DNA from: Paraburkholderia franconis
Lineage (GTDB): Bacteria > Pseudomonadota > Gammaproteobacteria > Burkholderiales > Burkholderiaceae
NCBI RefSeq assembly: GCF_009362735.1
Contig: NZ_WHNP01000013.1
Span: 62,001 to 126,000, forward strand
Direction: 5' to 3'
Length of the DNA: 64,000 nt
Both the position numbers and the translations under genes were made by a program. The notes under the pieces are model-generated. The model saw only the letters and a program-made list of their open reading frames with translations. It was not told where the DNA came from and ran no database searches. Of the stretch, positions 55,565 to 64,000 are shown one piece after another (positions within the stretch are counted from its first letter, which is position 1; every line of letters starts with the position of its first letter).

Positions 55565-56622
55565 CTGGCGAGCGCGCAAAGCGCTTCCCGCTTGGACTCG
55601 AAGACCTGGTGCGCGAGCCGCGCCGGGCCGACGCGCGCGCGGGCGATGCGCGCGGCGCGAAGACGCCCGTCAAGCCGGCGGCATCGAACGCGAACTCGCC
55701 GGCAGGCCGCACGCGCAGCGGCGTGAGCGGCACGGCGGGCGTCAAGTCGCCGGCGGGCGCGAAGGGCGTTGTCGGCGCGCTCAATCCGGGCGCGAAAAAC
55801 GCGAACGCCGGCGCATCCGCGCGCACGCCTTCGATTGCAAAAAACACGGCGGGAATCGTCAATACAAAGAGCACGACTGCGATCCGCAACGACGGCGCGC
55901 GCAACCAGTTGCCGCGTCCCGTGACGACATCGTCGGATCGCACGGGCGCGCCGAACGTTGCGCTCAGCAGCGCGCTGACGCTGACCTCCGAACGCGTGCG
56001 CGAGCGGATGGTCGAACGGCTGCGTGCGAACGGCGTGTCGGACTCGCGCGTGCTCAATGCGATGGCGATGGTGCCGCGCCACATGTTCGTGGACCCCGGT
56101 CTCGCCACGCAGGCGTATGAAGATGCGGCGCTGCCCATCGGCCATCACCAGACGATCTCGAAGCCATCCGTGGTGGCGCGGATGATCGAGCTGGCCGCGC
56201 AGGGCCGCACGCTCGCGAACGTGCTCGAAATCGGCACCGGCTGCGGCTATCAGGCTGCCGTGCTGAGCCAGGTCGCGCGCGACGTGTATTCGATTGAACG
56301 CATCAAACCGCTTTACGAGCGCGCGAAGACGAACCTGCGTCCGCTGCGCATCCCGAACATCCGTCTGCATTACGGCGACGGACGCGTCGGTTTGCCGTCG
56401 GCGGCGCCGTTCGATGCGATCGTGATCGCGGCGGCGGGCCTCGATGTGCCGCAGGCGCTGCTCGAGCAGCTCGCCATCGGCGCGCGGCTCGTGGCGCCCG
56501 TCGGATCGCAGGATGGACAGTCGCAGGTGCTCACGCTCGTCGAGCGCACGGGGCCCGCGCAATGGCGCGAATCGCGGCTTGATCGCGTTTTCTTTGTCCC
56601 CTTAAAATCCGGAGTGATTTGA
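55561..56622 (+). CDS. pcm: Protein-L-isoaspartate O-methyltransferase
   Basis: SAM-dependent repair enzyme of 353 residues. The catalytic domain occupies the C-terminal ~215 residues (start near residue 139, LTSERVRERMVERLRANGV): LPIGHHQTISKPSVVARMIEL, SAM loop EIGTGCGYQAAVLSQVA, VIVAAAGL-like region. E. coli Pcm is about 208 residues, so about 138 residues of Ala/Gly/Asn/Arg-rich low complexity are extra at the N-terminus. The ATG at 55561 overlaps the surE stop by ATGA, which makes the long form plausible; an internal start cannot be excluded. Confidence 0.9.
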   Translation: MTGERAKRFPLGLEDLVREPRRADARAGDARGAKTPVKPAASNANSPAGRTRSGVSGTAGVKSPAGAKGVVGALNPGAKNANAGASARTPSIAKNTAGIVNTKSTTAIRNDGARNQLPRPVTTSSDRTGAPNVALSSALTLTSERVRERMVERLRANGVSDSRVLNAMAMVPRHMFVDPGLATQAYEDAALPIGHHQTISKPSVVARMIELAAQGRTLANVLEIGTGCGYQAAVLSQVARDVYSIERIKPLYERAKTNLRPLRIPNIRLHYGDGRVGLPSAAPFDAIVIAAAGLDVPQALLEQLAIGARLVAPVGSQDGQSQVLTLVERTGPAQWRESRLDRVFFVPLKSGVI

Positions 56623-56627
56623 ACCTG

Positions 56628-57560
56628 ATGAGTATGTTTCGCGCGATGCAAAGAACCAGCCAGAATGTCCCGTTGACCATCGCTCAGCGCAGCGTTTGCG
56701 TGGCCATGCTTTCCGTGTTGGCGGCATGTGCCACGCGCCTCGATCAGGCGCCCGTCGTCGATCGCTCCGGCAACCTCGGCACCGTCACGCAAGCGGGTGG
56801 TGCGCCCGGCGCGCAGCCTGCCGTGCCGCTCGGTCCGCCGCCTCCGGGCTACTACCGAGTGAAGCCGGGCGACACGTTGTATAGGATCGCGCTCGAAAAC
56901 GGTCAAAACTATCGCGACATCGCGACGTGGAACAACCTGACGAACCCGAACCAGATCGAGGTCGACCAGTTGCTGCGCGTGGCGCCGCCGGGCGCGAACG
57001 GTGCGCCTGTCGTGCCGGGTGTCGCGACGGCGCCGATCGGCGGTGGTGCAGTGCAGAGCGCGCCGCTGAACGGCGCGCCGCAGGCGGCGCAGGCGAACCA
57101 GCCGCCGCTCTTCGGCGCAGCGCCGGGCGCGTCGGGCACGCAGGCGACGACGATTCCGCCGCAGGTCGCCAGCGATACGACGGCGTCGAATGGAAACGTG
57201 GCGTTTGCGTGGCCGGTTCGAGGGCCGCTGCTCAACGGCTTCGACGACTCGAAGAACAAAGGCGTGAACATCGGGGGCTCAGCGGGCGAACCGGTAAAGG
57301 CTTCCGCTGATGGCCGGGTGGTTTATGCAGGAAATGGGCTGCGCGGTTACGGCAATCTCATTATCATCAAACATGACGCAACGTATCTCACAGCGTATGC
57401 ACATAATCGTGCTTTGATGGTAAAAGAGGGTGACGCGGTAACCAAAGGTCAGAAGATCGCCGAAATGGGCAATAGTGATTCGGACCGCGTGATGTTGCAT
57501 TTCGAAGTTCGCCGCCAGGGTAAGCCTGTCGACCCATTGAAGTATTTGCCGCCGCAATAA
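56628..57560 (+). CDS. nlpD: NlpD, LysM and degenerate LytM/M23 lipoprotein
   Basis: Envelope lipoprotein of about 310 residues that activates the AmiC-type amidase at division. The signal ends in AMLSVLAAC (lipobox, Cys lipidated). LysM domain about 85-130 (YYRVKPGDTLYRIALENG), Ala/Pro/Gly-rich linker, LytM domain about 205-310. Catalytic residues are degenerate: KGVNIGG instead of HxxxD, VMLHFEVR instead of HLHFE, as in E. coli NlpD. The ATG at 56628 is chosen; TTG 56619 overlaps the pcm stop but is too close to GGAG. Confidence 0.93.
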   Translation: MSMFRAMQRTSQNVPLTIAQRSVCVAMLSVLAACATRLDQAPVVDRSGNLGTVTQAGGAPGAQPAVPLGPPPPGYYRVKPGDTLYRIALENGQNYRDIATWNNLTNPNQIEVDQLLRVAPPGANGAPVVPGVATAPIGGGAVQSAPLNGAPQAAQANQPPLFGAAPGASGTQATTIPPQVASDTTASNGNVAFAWPVRGPLLNGFDDSKNKGVNIGGSAGEPVKASADGRVVYAGNGLRGYGNLIIIKHDATYLTAYAHNRALMVKEGDAVTKGQKIAEMGNSDSDRVMLHFEVRRQGKPVDPLKYLPPQ

Positions 57561-57581
57561 GCCAAGCGAAGCGATACGACC

Positions 57582-58676
57582 ATGCCGAAATCGAAGCGCC
57601 GCACACCGCAAGCAGAGACTGAGTCACTCAGCCGTGCCACGCATGTTTCGGTGGACGACGCTGGCGCTTCCGACGTCGAGGACGACGCGGTCGACGATCT
57701 CGAAACCGCCAACGATCTCGACGAACGCGCAACGGGTTCCGATGAGGAGCCCGAGTCGCGCGAGGGCGCAAACGATTCCGCTCCCGACGCCGACGATTTC
57801 CGCGCGCTGCTGCAGGCCGAACTCACGGCCGACACGATCCAGCATTACCTGAACCGGATCAGCGTGAAGCCGCTGCTCACCGTCGAGGAAGAGCAGCGCT
57901 ACTCGCGTCTCGCGAAAGCGGGCGAGTTCGAAGCGCGTCAGGTGATGATCGAGCGCAATCTGCGGCTGGTGGTCAGCATCGCGAAGGGTTATCTGAATCG
58001 CGGCGTGCCGCTGCTCGATCTGATCGAAGAGGGCAACCTCGGCCTGATGCACGCGATCGAAAAATTCGATCCGACGCGCGGCTTTCGCTTCTCGACTTAC
58101 GCGACGTGGTGGATTCGCCAGAGCATCGAGCGCGCGATCATGAATCAGGCGCGCACGGTGCGGCTGCCCGTGCATGTGATCCGCGAGCTTAACCAGGTGC
58201 TGCGCGCGAAGCGCCATCTCGAAAAGAATTCGATGAACTCGGGCGAGGCGGCCGACCGCCGCGACGCGAGCATCGACGATATCGCGTACCTGACGGGCAA
58301 GACGACGGACGAAGTGACCGATATCCTCGCGCTGAACGAACACACGGCGTCGCTCGACGCGCCGCTCGATCTCGATCCCGCGAGCAGCCTGCTCGATCTG
58401 CTGTCGGACGACCAGAGCCAGTCGCCGGACGCGGAAGTGCAGCATCGCGAACTCGAAACGCTGACGCGCGCCTGGCTCGCGCGGCTGTCGGACAAGCATC
58501 GGCATGTGATCGAGCGCCGCTTCGGTCTCAATCACATCGAACCGGCCACACTCGAAGAACTTGCCGACGAAATGGGCCTCACGCGGGAGCGTGTGCGCCA
58601 GATCCAGCAAGAGGCGCTCGTGCGTCTGAAGCGCTTCTTTGCCTCCAATGGCGTGCGTAAGGACGCTGTTCTTTAG
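57582..58676 (+). CDS. rpoS: RNA polymerase sigma factor RpoS
   Basis: Stationary-phase/general stress sigma factor of 364 residues. An acidic N-terminal extension (about 1-70) precedes regions 1.2-4.2: QHYLNRISVKPLLTVEEEQRYSRLA, DLIEEGNLGLMHAIEKFDP, RGFRFSTYATWWIRQSIERA, and region 4.2 TLEELADEMGLTRERVRQIQQEALVRLKRF. Directly downstream of nlpD (21 bp), where a promoter inside nlpD is usual in proteobacteria. Confidence 0.97.
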   Translation: MPKSKRRTPQAETESLSRATHVSVDDAGASDVEDDAVDDLETANDLDERATGSDEEPESREGANDSAPDADDFRALLQAELTADTIQHYLNRISVKPLLTVEEEQRYSRLAKAGEFEARQVMIERNLRLVVSIAKGYLNRGVPLLDLIEEGNLGLMHAIEKFDPTRGFRFSTYATWWIRQSIERAIMNQARTVRLPVHVIRELNQVLRAKRHLEKNSMNSGEAADRRDASIDDIAYLTGKTTDEVTDILALNEHTASLDAPLDLDPASSLLDLLSDDQSQSPDAEVQHRELETLTRAWLARLSDKHRHVIERRFGLNHIEPATLEELADEMGLTRERVRQIQQEALVRLKRFFASNGVRKDAVL

Positions 58677-58681
58677 AAACA

Positions 58682-59458
58682 ATGACTCCAATTCTGGTTT
58701 TCGACATCGAGACGATTCCCGATGTCGCCGGCATTCGCCGGCTTGAAAGTCTTCCTGCCACGATGTCCGACGAAGAAGTCGCCGAGCATGCTTTCGCGGC
58801 GCGGCGCGAGAAGACGGGCGGCGATTTCCTGCCGCATCACCTGCAGCGCGTCGCGGCGATTTCATGCGTGTTTCGCGACAACAACGGTTTTCGCGTGCGC
58901 TCGCTCGGCACGCCTGAAGACGGCGAAGCGGCGCTCGTGCAGTCGTTCTTCCGGACCATCGAGAAGTACACGCCGCAGCTCGTGTCGTGGAACGGCGGCG
59001 GCTTCGATCTGCCCGTGCTGCACTATCGCGCGCTCGTCAACGGCATTCGTGCGAACCGCTACTGGGACCTCGGCGAAGACGACCGCGACTTCAAGTGGAA
59101 CAACTACATCAGCCGCTATCACTCGCGTCACACCGATCTGATGGATGTGCTTGCGATGTATCAGGCGCGCGCGAACGCGCCACTCGACGCGCTCGCGAAG
59201 CTGTGCGGCTTTCCCGGCAAGCTGGGGATGGACGGGGGCCAGGTGTGGCATGCGTTCGTGGCGGGCCGCATCGATGAAATCCGCAACTACTGCGAGACGG
59301 ACGTCGTCAACACGTATCTGCTGTACTGCCGTTTCCAGCTGATGCGCGGCGGCTTCTCGCCCGAAGAGTACGCGGACGAAATTGCCTTCGTGAAGAATTC
59401 GCTCGCGCAGGAGTCGGCGCCGCATTGGGCCGAATATCTGGCTGCGTTCGAGAACTGA
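58682..59458 (+). CDS. 3'-5' exonuclease, PolB-like (PF10108 type)
   Basis: DEDD-family exonuclease of 258 residues: FDIETIP near residue 6, LVSWNGGGFDLPVLHYRAL (Exo II), and NYCETDVVNTYLLYCRF (Exo III with the Asp). Related to family B polymerase exonuclease domains without a polymerase; the cellular substrate is not known. Five bp after the rpoS stop, so probably read through with it. Confidence 0.92.
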   Translation: MTPILVFDIETIPDVAGIRRLESLPATMSDEEVAEHAFAARREKTGGDFLPHHLQRVAAISCVFRDNNGFRVRSLGTPEDGEAALVQSFFRTIEKYTPQLVSWNGGGFDLPVLHYRALVNGIRANRYWDLGEDDRDFKWNNYISRYHSRHTDLMDVLAMYQARANAPLDALAKLCGFPGKLGMDGGQVWHAFVAGRIDEIRNYCETDVVNTYLLYCRFQLMRGGFSPEEYADEIAFVKNSLAQESAPHWAEYLAAFEN

Positions 59459-59524
59459 TCGCAGCGTGCGCTCGCGTGCACGCGCCGCGAATGATGCGCG
59501 GGCGCCGCGTGCACACAGGGCAGG

Positions 59525-60388
59525 TCAATCCATCTCCAGCACGATCGGCTGATGATCGGACGCGCGCGTCGCGCCGTCGATCTCGCAGCTTCGTAGCCGC
59601 GTGCGCAGGTCTTCCGTGACGAACAGGAAATCGCACGTGAGCGGCCCGTCCGACCACTGCGCCTTGTCGTAGACGCCCGCCGTCATCGGCGGAGCCTGGT
59701 TGGGGTGCAGTGCCGTCCACGCGTCGACGAAGGACGGGCTGCCGTCGAGCGGCTCCAGCATGCGCTTGTACGCTTCGCTGTCGTACGCGCTGTTGAAATC
59801 GCCGCAGACGATTGCGCTGACAGGCCGCCCCGTATCGGTGAAAGGTCCGATTGCGTTTTCGGCGGGCGCGGGGTGCGCGGCATGCGCGGCCGCTTCCTGC
59901 TGCATCGCGCGCAGATGGTTCACCTGCGCGAGCCGTTGCTTGAGCGAATAGAACTCCAGATGCGTGACAATCACGCGCAGCGGGGCGCTGGGCGCGCGCA
60001 GCACGGCTTCGAGCGCGACGCGCTGCATCGACGGCGCTTCCGGGTCGGCGGGCCACGGCAGCGAATGACGGATCACGCGCTCGATGGGCAGACGCGTCGC
60101 GAGCGCGTTGCCGAACTGGCGGCGCGGCGCGGCGGGCGCGTCGAGCTTGAGCGGCGCGAGGTCCGCGCCGATCGCGCCGAGCACCGTGTAGCCGGGCAGC
60201 AGATCGGCCAGCTCGGCAAACTGGTCGTCGCCCGGATGGCCCGCCAGCACCGAAAAGCCGCGCGTGATTTCCTGCAGGCACAGCACGTCGAAATCGGCGA
60301 GCCGCCGTGCTTCGTCGATCGTGCGCGACAGGTTCACGTCCCCGTGCGCACTGCGTCCCCACTGGACGTTCCAGCTGATCAGTCGCAT
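59525..60388 (-). CDS. Endonuclease/exonuclease/phosphatase (EEP) family protein
   Basis: EEP-fold metal-dependent hydrolase of 287 residues: MRLISWNVQWGR, VLCLQEITRGF near residue 38, VIVTHLEFYSLKQRLAQV, ICGDFNSAYDSEAYKRML, and C-terminal GATRASDHQPIVLEMD. Substrates in this family range from DNA to phospholipid or inositol headgroups; not decidable here. The ATG at 60388 has GGAG 8 nt upstream; the in-frame TTG at 60394 is worse. Divergent from rlmD. Confidence 0.93.
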   Translation of the reverse strand: MRLISWNVQWGRSAHGDVNLSRTIDEARRLADFDVLCLQEITRGFSVLAGHPGDDQFAELADLLPGYTVLGAIGADLAPLKLDAPAAPRRQFGNALATRLPIERVIRHSLPWPADPEAPSMQRVALEAVLRAPSAPLRVIVTHLEFYSLKQRLAQVNHLRAMQQEAAAHAAHPAPAENAIGPFTDTGRPVSAIVCGDFNSAYDSEAYKRMLEPLDGSPSFVDAWTALHPNQAPPMTAGVYDKAQWSDGPLTCDFLFVTEDLRTRLRSCEIDGATRASDHQPIVLEMD

Positions 60389-60494
60389 CGTCAAATCTCC
60401 GTCGGTGTTTGTCGTTCGTCTACAATCTCAGGTTTGGTCCCGCTGATTTTTCATTTCGGGTCCCACTTTTACACAGTCTGTCAGGAAGTCGCAG

Positions 60495-61919
60495 GTGTCC
60501 GAATCTGTTACCCCCATTGGTAAAACGCGCTCGCCCCGCAAGAGCAGGCAGGCGCGCGACGAGGCGGCCGCTGGCCCGTTCAAGGCGCCCGAACTCGATA
60601 TCGACTCGCTCGACATGGAAGCGCGCGGCGTCGGCCGCACCGTCACGGAAGACGGCTCGCCCGGCAAGGTCATCTTCGTCGAGGGCGCGCTGCCCGGCGA
60701 ACGCGTCACCTATTCGAGCTACCGGAAGAAGCCTAGTTTCGAACAGGCGCAAGTCGTCGATATTCTTAAAGAGAGCGTGATCCGTACCCGCCCGCAGTGC
60801 AAGTTTTTTGGCACGTGTGGCGGTTGTTCGATGCAGCATCTCGACGTGCGCGCGCAGATCGCCGTGAAGCAGCGCGTGCTCGAAGACAATCTGATGCATC
60901 TGGCGAAGCTGCGCGCGGAAACCATCTTCCGGCCGATCCACGGCCCGTCGTGGGGCTATCGGTATCGCGCGCGGCTGACGGTGCGCAACGTCGTGAAGAA
61001 AGGCGGCGTGCTGGTGGGCTTTCACGAGAAGAAGAGCAGCTACGTCGCCGACATGACGAGCTGCGAAGTGCTGCCGCCGCATGTGTCGGACATGCTGGTG
61101 CCGCTGCGCCATCTGGTCGAAGGGCTGTCGATTCGCGAGCGCATGCCGCAAATCGAACTGGCCGTCGGCTCGTCCGTGACGGCGCTCGTGCTGCGCATCC
61201 TGGAGCCGATCAACGCCGCCGACGAACAGCTGCTGCGCGATTTCGCCGATCAGCACAACGTCCAGTTCTGGCTGCAGCCGAAGGGGCCGGATACCGTCTA
61301 TCCGTTCTATCCGCTCGACCGGCAGCTCGACTACACGCTGCCCGAGTACGGCATCCGCATGCCGTTCCGTCCGACCGATTTCACACAGGTCAATCACCAG
61401 ATCAACCGCGTGCTGGTCGGCCGCGCGCTGCGTCTGCTCGCGCCCGCAAAGACCGATCGCGTGCTCGATCTGTTCTGCGGCATCGGCAACTTCACGCTGC
61501 CGCTCGCGCGGGTTTCGCGCGAAGTGGTGGGCATCGAAGGCAGCGACGTGCTCACCACGCGCGCGCTCGAAAACGCGAAGGAAAATGGCGTCAATGGCCA
61601 CACGTCGTTTGCGTGCCGCAACCTGTTCGAAGTCACCGCCGACGACATCCGCGCGCTCGGCCACTTCGACAAGTACTTGGTCGATCCGCCGCGCGAAGGG
61701 GCGCTTGCCGTATCGAAGGCGCTCGCGGACATCGCGCAGAGCGGCGAAGGGCCGCTGCCGAAGCGCATCGTCTATGTGTCTTGCAACCCGGCGACGCTCG
61801 CCCGCGACGCGGGTCTGCTCGTGCATGAAGCCGGCTATCGGCTGAAGGGCGCGGGCGTCGTGAACATGTTCCCGCACACGTCGCATGTCGAGTCGATCGC
61901 GCTCTTCGAGCGTGACTGA
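60495..61919 (+). CDS. rlmD: 23S rRNA (uracil-1939-C5)-methyltransferase RlmD
   Basis: RNA m5U methyltransferase of 474 residues. N-terminal TRAM domain (about 45-100), [4Fe-4S] Cys set CKFFGTCGGC, SAM motif VLDLFCGIGNFTLPLA, catalytic Cys in VYVSCNPATLARDAG. The start is GTG at 60495 with AGGAAG about 8 nt upstream; the Arg/Lys-rich first residues precede TRAM. A strong terminator follows at 62042-62074. Confidence 0.95.
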   Translation: MSESVTPIGKTRSPRKSRQARDEAAAGPFKAPELDIDSLDMEARGVGRTVTEDGSPGKVIFVEGALPGERVTYSSYRKKPSFEQAQVVDILKESVIRTRPQCKFFGTCGGCSMQHLDVRAQIAVKQRVLEDNLMHLAKLRAETIFRPIHGPSWGYRYRARLTVRNVVKKGGVLVGFHEKKSSYVADMTSCEVLPPHVSDMLVPLRHLVEGLSIRERMPQIELAVGSSVTALVLRILEPINAADEQLLRDFADQHNVQFWLQPKGPDTVYPFYPLDRQLDYTLPEYGIRMPFRPTDFTQVNHQINRVLVGRALRLLAPAKTDRVLDLFCGIGNFTLPLARVSREVVGIEGSDVLTTRALENAKENGVNGHTSFACRNLFEVTADDIRALGHFDKYLVDPPREGALAVSKALADIAQSGEGPLPKRIVYVSCNPATLARDAGLLVHEAGYRLKGAGVVNMFPHTSHVESIALFERD

Positions 61920-61974
61920 CCGGGCGTGACCGACGCGAACGGAACCGCGCCCGTCATGAAGCGCGTCCGCGTAA

Positions 61975-62031
61975 AGCGGGCATCAATGCGCGGGCACCAA
62001 AGCGGACACGAAAGCGGGCACCAAAGCGGGC
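61975..62031 (+). repeat. Short imperfect repeats downstream of rlmD
   Basis: Units of GCGGGCACCAAA type repeat with single-base changes (near 61975, 61989, 62000-62012, 62019), about 12-24 bp apart. A shadow frame over them reads GHQSGHESGHQSG but has no other support. Confidence 0.6.
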
Positions 62032-62041
62032 CGCCACAAAC

Positions 62042-62074
62042 AAAAACGCCACGGTATCGAACCGTGGCGTTTTT
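62042..62074. terminator. Bidirectional terminator between rlmD and bamD
   Basis: Perfect 14-bp stem AAAAACGCCACGGT (62042-62055) with ACCGTGGCGTTTTT (62061-62074), 5-nt loop. Ts follow on both strands, so it can end rlmD and bamD transcription. Confidence 0.92.
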
Positions 62075-62097
62075 CATATCGGCTGACGATCAGCAGG

Positions 62098-62955
62098 TCA
62101 GAACTGCCACCACGCCTTTTCCTTGCCCGGACGCGCATGGCCCGTGATATACGGGCTGTCCGGGAACGTGCCTGCCAGCACGCGCTTCGTATCGTCGGCG
62201 AGCTGCGGCTGGTCCAGCTTCTGATACGACAGCATCATGATGTGCAGCGCGTCTTCGATAGCGGGCGCGTTCTTGTATTCCCTGATCGCGAGCTGCGCGC
62301 GGTTGATCGCGGCCACGTACGCGCCGCGGCGATAGTAGTAGTCGGCCGCGTGCACTTCGTGCGAGGCCAGCGCGTTCACGATGTAGCGCATGCGCTGAGC
62401 CGCATCGGGCGCGTACTTGCTTTGCGGATACTTGTCGACGACGACCTTGAACGCGTCATACGACTCGCGCAGCGACTTCGGATCGCGCTCGCTCATGTCC
62501 TGGCCCGAGAAGCGGCCGAACAGACCGAGGTCGTCGTTGAAGTGGATCATGCCCTTCAGGTAATACGCGTACGCGATGTCCGGATGGTCTGGGTGCAGCT
62601 GGATGAAGCGGTTGACGGCCTGGTCGGCGGCATCCGTTTCGCTGTCCTTCCAGTTGCAGTACGCGACGTTGATCTGTGCCTGCTGCGCGAAGTGGCCGAA
62701 CGGGTCGCGGCCTTCGAGCGCTTCGAAGTATTTCGCGCACTTGCCGAAGTCGCCGCCGTTCAGGGCGTCTTGCGCCTCCGTATATAATTTATTGTTGGTC
62801 CACGTCGCCGTTTCGTCCGTCTTCTGAGGCAGGCCATGACAGGCCGCCACCAGCGTCACGGCTGCCGCGCAAGCGACATAGCTGGCCACCTTTCTGGCCA
62901 TCTGTTGGGCCACTGTCTTTCGAACAGTTTGAGTAATGATGTTCAAGGCTCGCAT
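62098..62955 (-). CDS. bamD: Outer membrane protein assembly factor BamD
   Basis: Essential lipoprotein of 285 residues in the BAM complex. Signal with lipobox AVTLVAACHG (Cys lipidated), then five-TPR-like helical repeats (NNKLYTEAQDALNGGDFGKCAKYFEAL; INVAYCNWKDSETDAADQ; YDAFKVVVDKYPQSKYAPDA; NRAQLAIREYKNAPAIEDAL). The ATG at 62955 has GGAAA upstream; a later ATG at 62898 also opens into the signal. Divergent from rluD with only 38 bp between start codons. Confidence 0.95.
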   Translation of the reverse strand: MRALNIITQTVRKTVAQQMARKVASYVACAAAVTLVAACHGLPQKTDETATWTNNKLYTEAQDALNGGDFGKCAKYFEALEGRDPFGHFAQQAQINVAYCNWKDSETDAADQAVNRFIQLHPDHPDIAYAYYLKGMIHFNDDLGLFGRFSGQDMSERDPKSLRESYDAFKVVVDKYPQSKYAPDAAQRMRYIVNALASHEVHAADYYYRRGAYVAAINRAQLAIREYKNAPAIEDALHIMMLSYQKLDQPQLADDTKRVLAGTFPDSPYITGHARPGKEKAWWQF

Positions 62956-62993
62956 TTTCCAGTCTAGCTTTACGTCCAGGTGACCCAGTCTCG

Positions 62994-64000
62994 ATGACCC
63001 GTTCCAATACTCCGCGCCCCGCAAAGGGCGCGCGGAAGAGCAACAAGGATTATAGCCCAAGCGCCAACCCCGCCGACGCATTGCCGGACGATAGCGCGAG
63101 CGATGCGCTCGACGACGATTTCGGCGGCGACGCACTCTCTTCCGAAGCCCCGAACACCGATGCCGAAAGCGCCGTGCCGCGCGCGGACGAAGCGCCGCGC
63201 GTCGTCACGGTACCGCCCGAGCTTGCGGGCGACCGGCTCGACAAGGTGCTCGCGAAGGTCTTTCCCGAGTTTTCACGCAGCCGCCTGCAAAGCTGGATCG
63301 AGGCGCAGCGCGTGCGTGTCGACGGACAGCCCGCGAAGATCCGCCAGCCGGTGCCGCTCGGCGCGATGATCGAGCTCGTGCCCGATCTGCTGCCCGAGCA
63401 GCTCGCATTCACGCCGGAACCTGTGCCGCTCGATATCGTCTATGAAGACGAGACGCTCGTCGTGATCAACAAGCCTGCCGGGCTCGTCGTGCATCCCGCC
63501 GCCGGCAACTGGAGCGGCACCGTGCTGAACGGCCTGTTGCACCGCTACGGCGACGCCGCCGCGGGCTTGCCGCGCGCGGGCATCGTGCATCGGCTGGACA
63601 AGGAAACGTCGGGGCTGATGGTGGTCGCGCGCACGCTCGAAGCGCAAACGGATCTCGTGCGCCAGTTGCAGGCGCGCACGGTGAAGCGCCGCTATCTCGC
63701 GCTCGTGTGGGGCAACATGCCGGAAGAAGGCACGATCGACGCGCCCATCGGCCGCGATCCGCGCGAGCGCACCCGTATGGCCGTCGTGACGGGCGCGGCG
63801 GGCAAACCCGCGCGCACGCACTTCAGGCGCATCGATTCGACGCTGTGGGAGCGTCAGCCCGTGTCGGCGATCCATTGCGATCTTGAGACGGGGCGCACGC
63901 ATCAGATCCGCGTGCATTGCGCGCATGTGGGCCATCCGCTGCTCGGCGACCCGGTGTACGGCCGCGCGCGCGGCAAGCGCTCGGTGACGCCGCTGCCGGG
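62994..64000 (+). CDS. rluD: 23S rRNA pseudouridine synthase RluD, 3' end cut by window edge
   Basis: First ~335 residues of RluD, making pseudouridines in helix 69 of 23S rRNA. Order: disordered acidic/basic N-terminus (about 1-70), S4 domain (about 75-140; LAGDRLDKVLAKVFPEFSRSRL), catalytic domain with GIVHRLDKETSGLMVVAR carrying the catalytic Asp, then HCDLETGRTHQIRVHCAHVGHPLLGDPVYG. It starts at ATG 62994 and is open to the edge at 64000. Divergent from bamD. Confidence 0.96.
   Translation, partial: MTRSNTPRPAKGARKSNKDYSPSANPADALPDDSASDALDDDFGGDALSSEAPNTDAESAVPRADEAPRVVTVPPELAGDRLDKVLAKVFPEFSRSRLQSWIEAQRVRVDGQPAKIRQPVPLGAMIELVPDLLPEQLAFTPEPVPLDIVYEDETLVVINKPAGLVVHPAAGNWSGTVLNGLLHRYGDAAAGLPRAGIVHRLDKETSGLMVVARTLEAQTDLVRQLQARTVKRRYLALVWGNMPEEGTIDAPIGRDPRERTRMAVVTGAAGKPARTHFRRIDSTLWERQPVSAIHCDLETGRTHQIRVHCAHVGHPLLGDPVYGRARGKRSVTPLP
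63049..63054 (-). promoter_or_regulatory. Candidate bamD -10 inside rluD
   Basis: TATAAT on the minus strand (complement of 63049-63054), about 95 bp upstream of the bamD start and inside the first 20 codons of rluD. The -35 is not clear. Confidence 0.4.

Noticed and set aside
61926..62147. 73-residue frame with GHQSGHESGHQSG repeats
   Set aside because: It runs through the rlmD terminator and the repeats are only DNA-level repetition.

Overview
The window looks like ordinary core chromosome of a beta-proteobacterium of the Burkholderiaceae, most like Paraburkholderia or Burkholderia. It is GC-rich and densely coded, and it carries several gene neighbourhoods typical of that group: a complete L-Ara4N (arn) lipid A modification cluster, alaC-hom-thrC-moeA-moaD-moaE, ffs-dnaX-ybaB-recR, surE-pcm-nlpD-rpoS, trxA-rho, and divergent bamD/rluD. 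The genus is an inference from gene content and order. I see no insertion sequence, prophage, integrase, CRISPR array, tRNA or rRNA. One stable RNA, the 4.5S SRP RNA, is present.

Layout. 1-4.6 kb, minus strand: truncated SDR, NlpC/P60 lipoprotein, PIN-PhoH protein, Bcp peroxiredoxin. 4.8-12.5 kb, minus: the arn cluster (arnT, an SMR flippase subunit, then arnB-arnC-formyltransferase-decarboxylase-arnD), with ArnA split into two overlapping genes. 12.9-20.4 kb: an Mth938-like protein (minus), then alanine, homoserine and threonine metabolism and molybdenum cofactor genes (plus). 20.5-21.8 kb: a group III truncated haemoglobin divergent from an NsrR-like Rrf2 regulator. 22-24.7 kb: clpB behind a heat-shock-type promoter. 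24.8-26 kb: YidB-like protein and a secreted helix-hairpin-helix protein with lysine/serine-rich tails.

26.2-34.7 kb, minus: pbpC (PBP1C) and a 2,021-residue thioester-containing alpha-2-macroglobulin, a periplasmic defence and repair pair. 34.9-35.7 kb: MerR regulator with a carboxymuconolactone decarboxylase-like protein. 36-43 kb, minus: MATE exporter with a GT39-type glycosyltransferase, ribosomal protein L31 type B, MtfA peptidase, and an MFS exporter with its MerR regulator. 43.1-45 kb: rho and trxA. 45.5-49.2 kb: ffs, dnaX, ybaB, recR. 49.3-53.5 kb: a CoA-transferase with a three-gene ABC importer of the SsuABC/TauABC type. 53.6-64 kb: quinone oxidoreductase, surE-pcm-nlpD-rpoS, a DEDD exonuclease, an EEP-family protein, rlmD, bamD, and the start of rluD.

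The most distinctive observations concern envelope and stress functions and control elements: the split arnA, the A2M/PBP1C pair, the nitric-oxide-type regulator/haemoglobin pair with candidate operators, a MerR promoter with a 19-bp spacer directly against its start codon, a perfect 18-bp hairpin between trxA and rho, and short promoter-to-start distances that suggest leaderless mRNAs. I found no convincing wholly new biological system.
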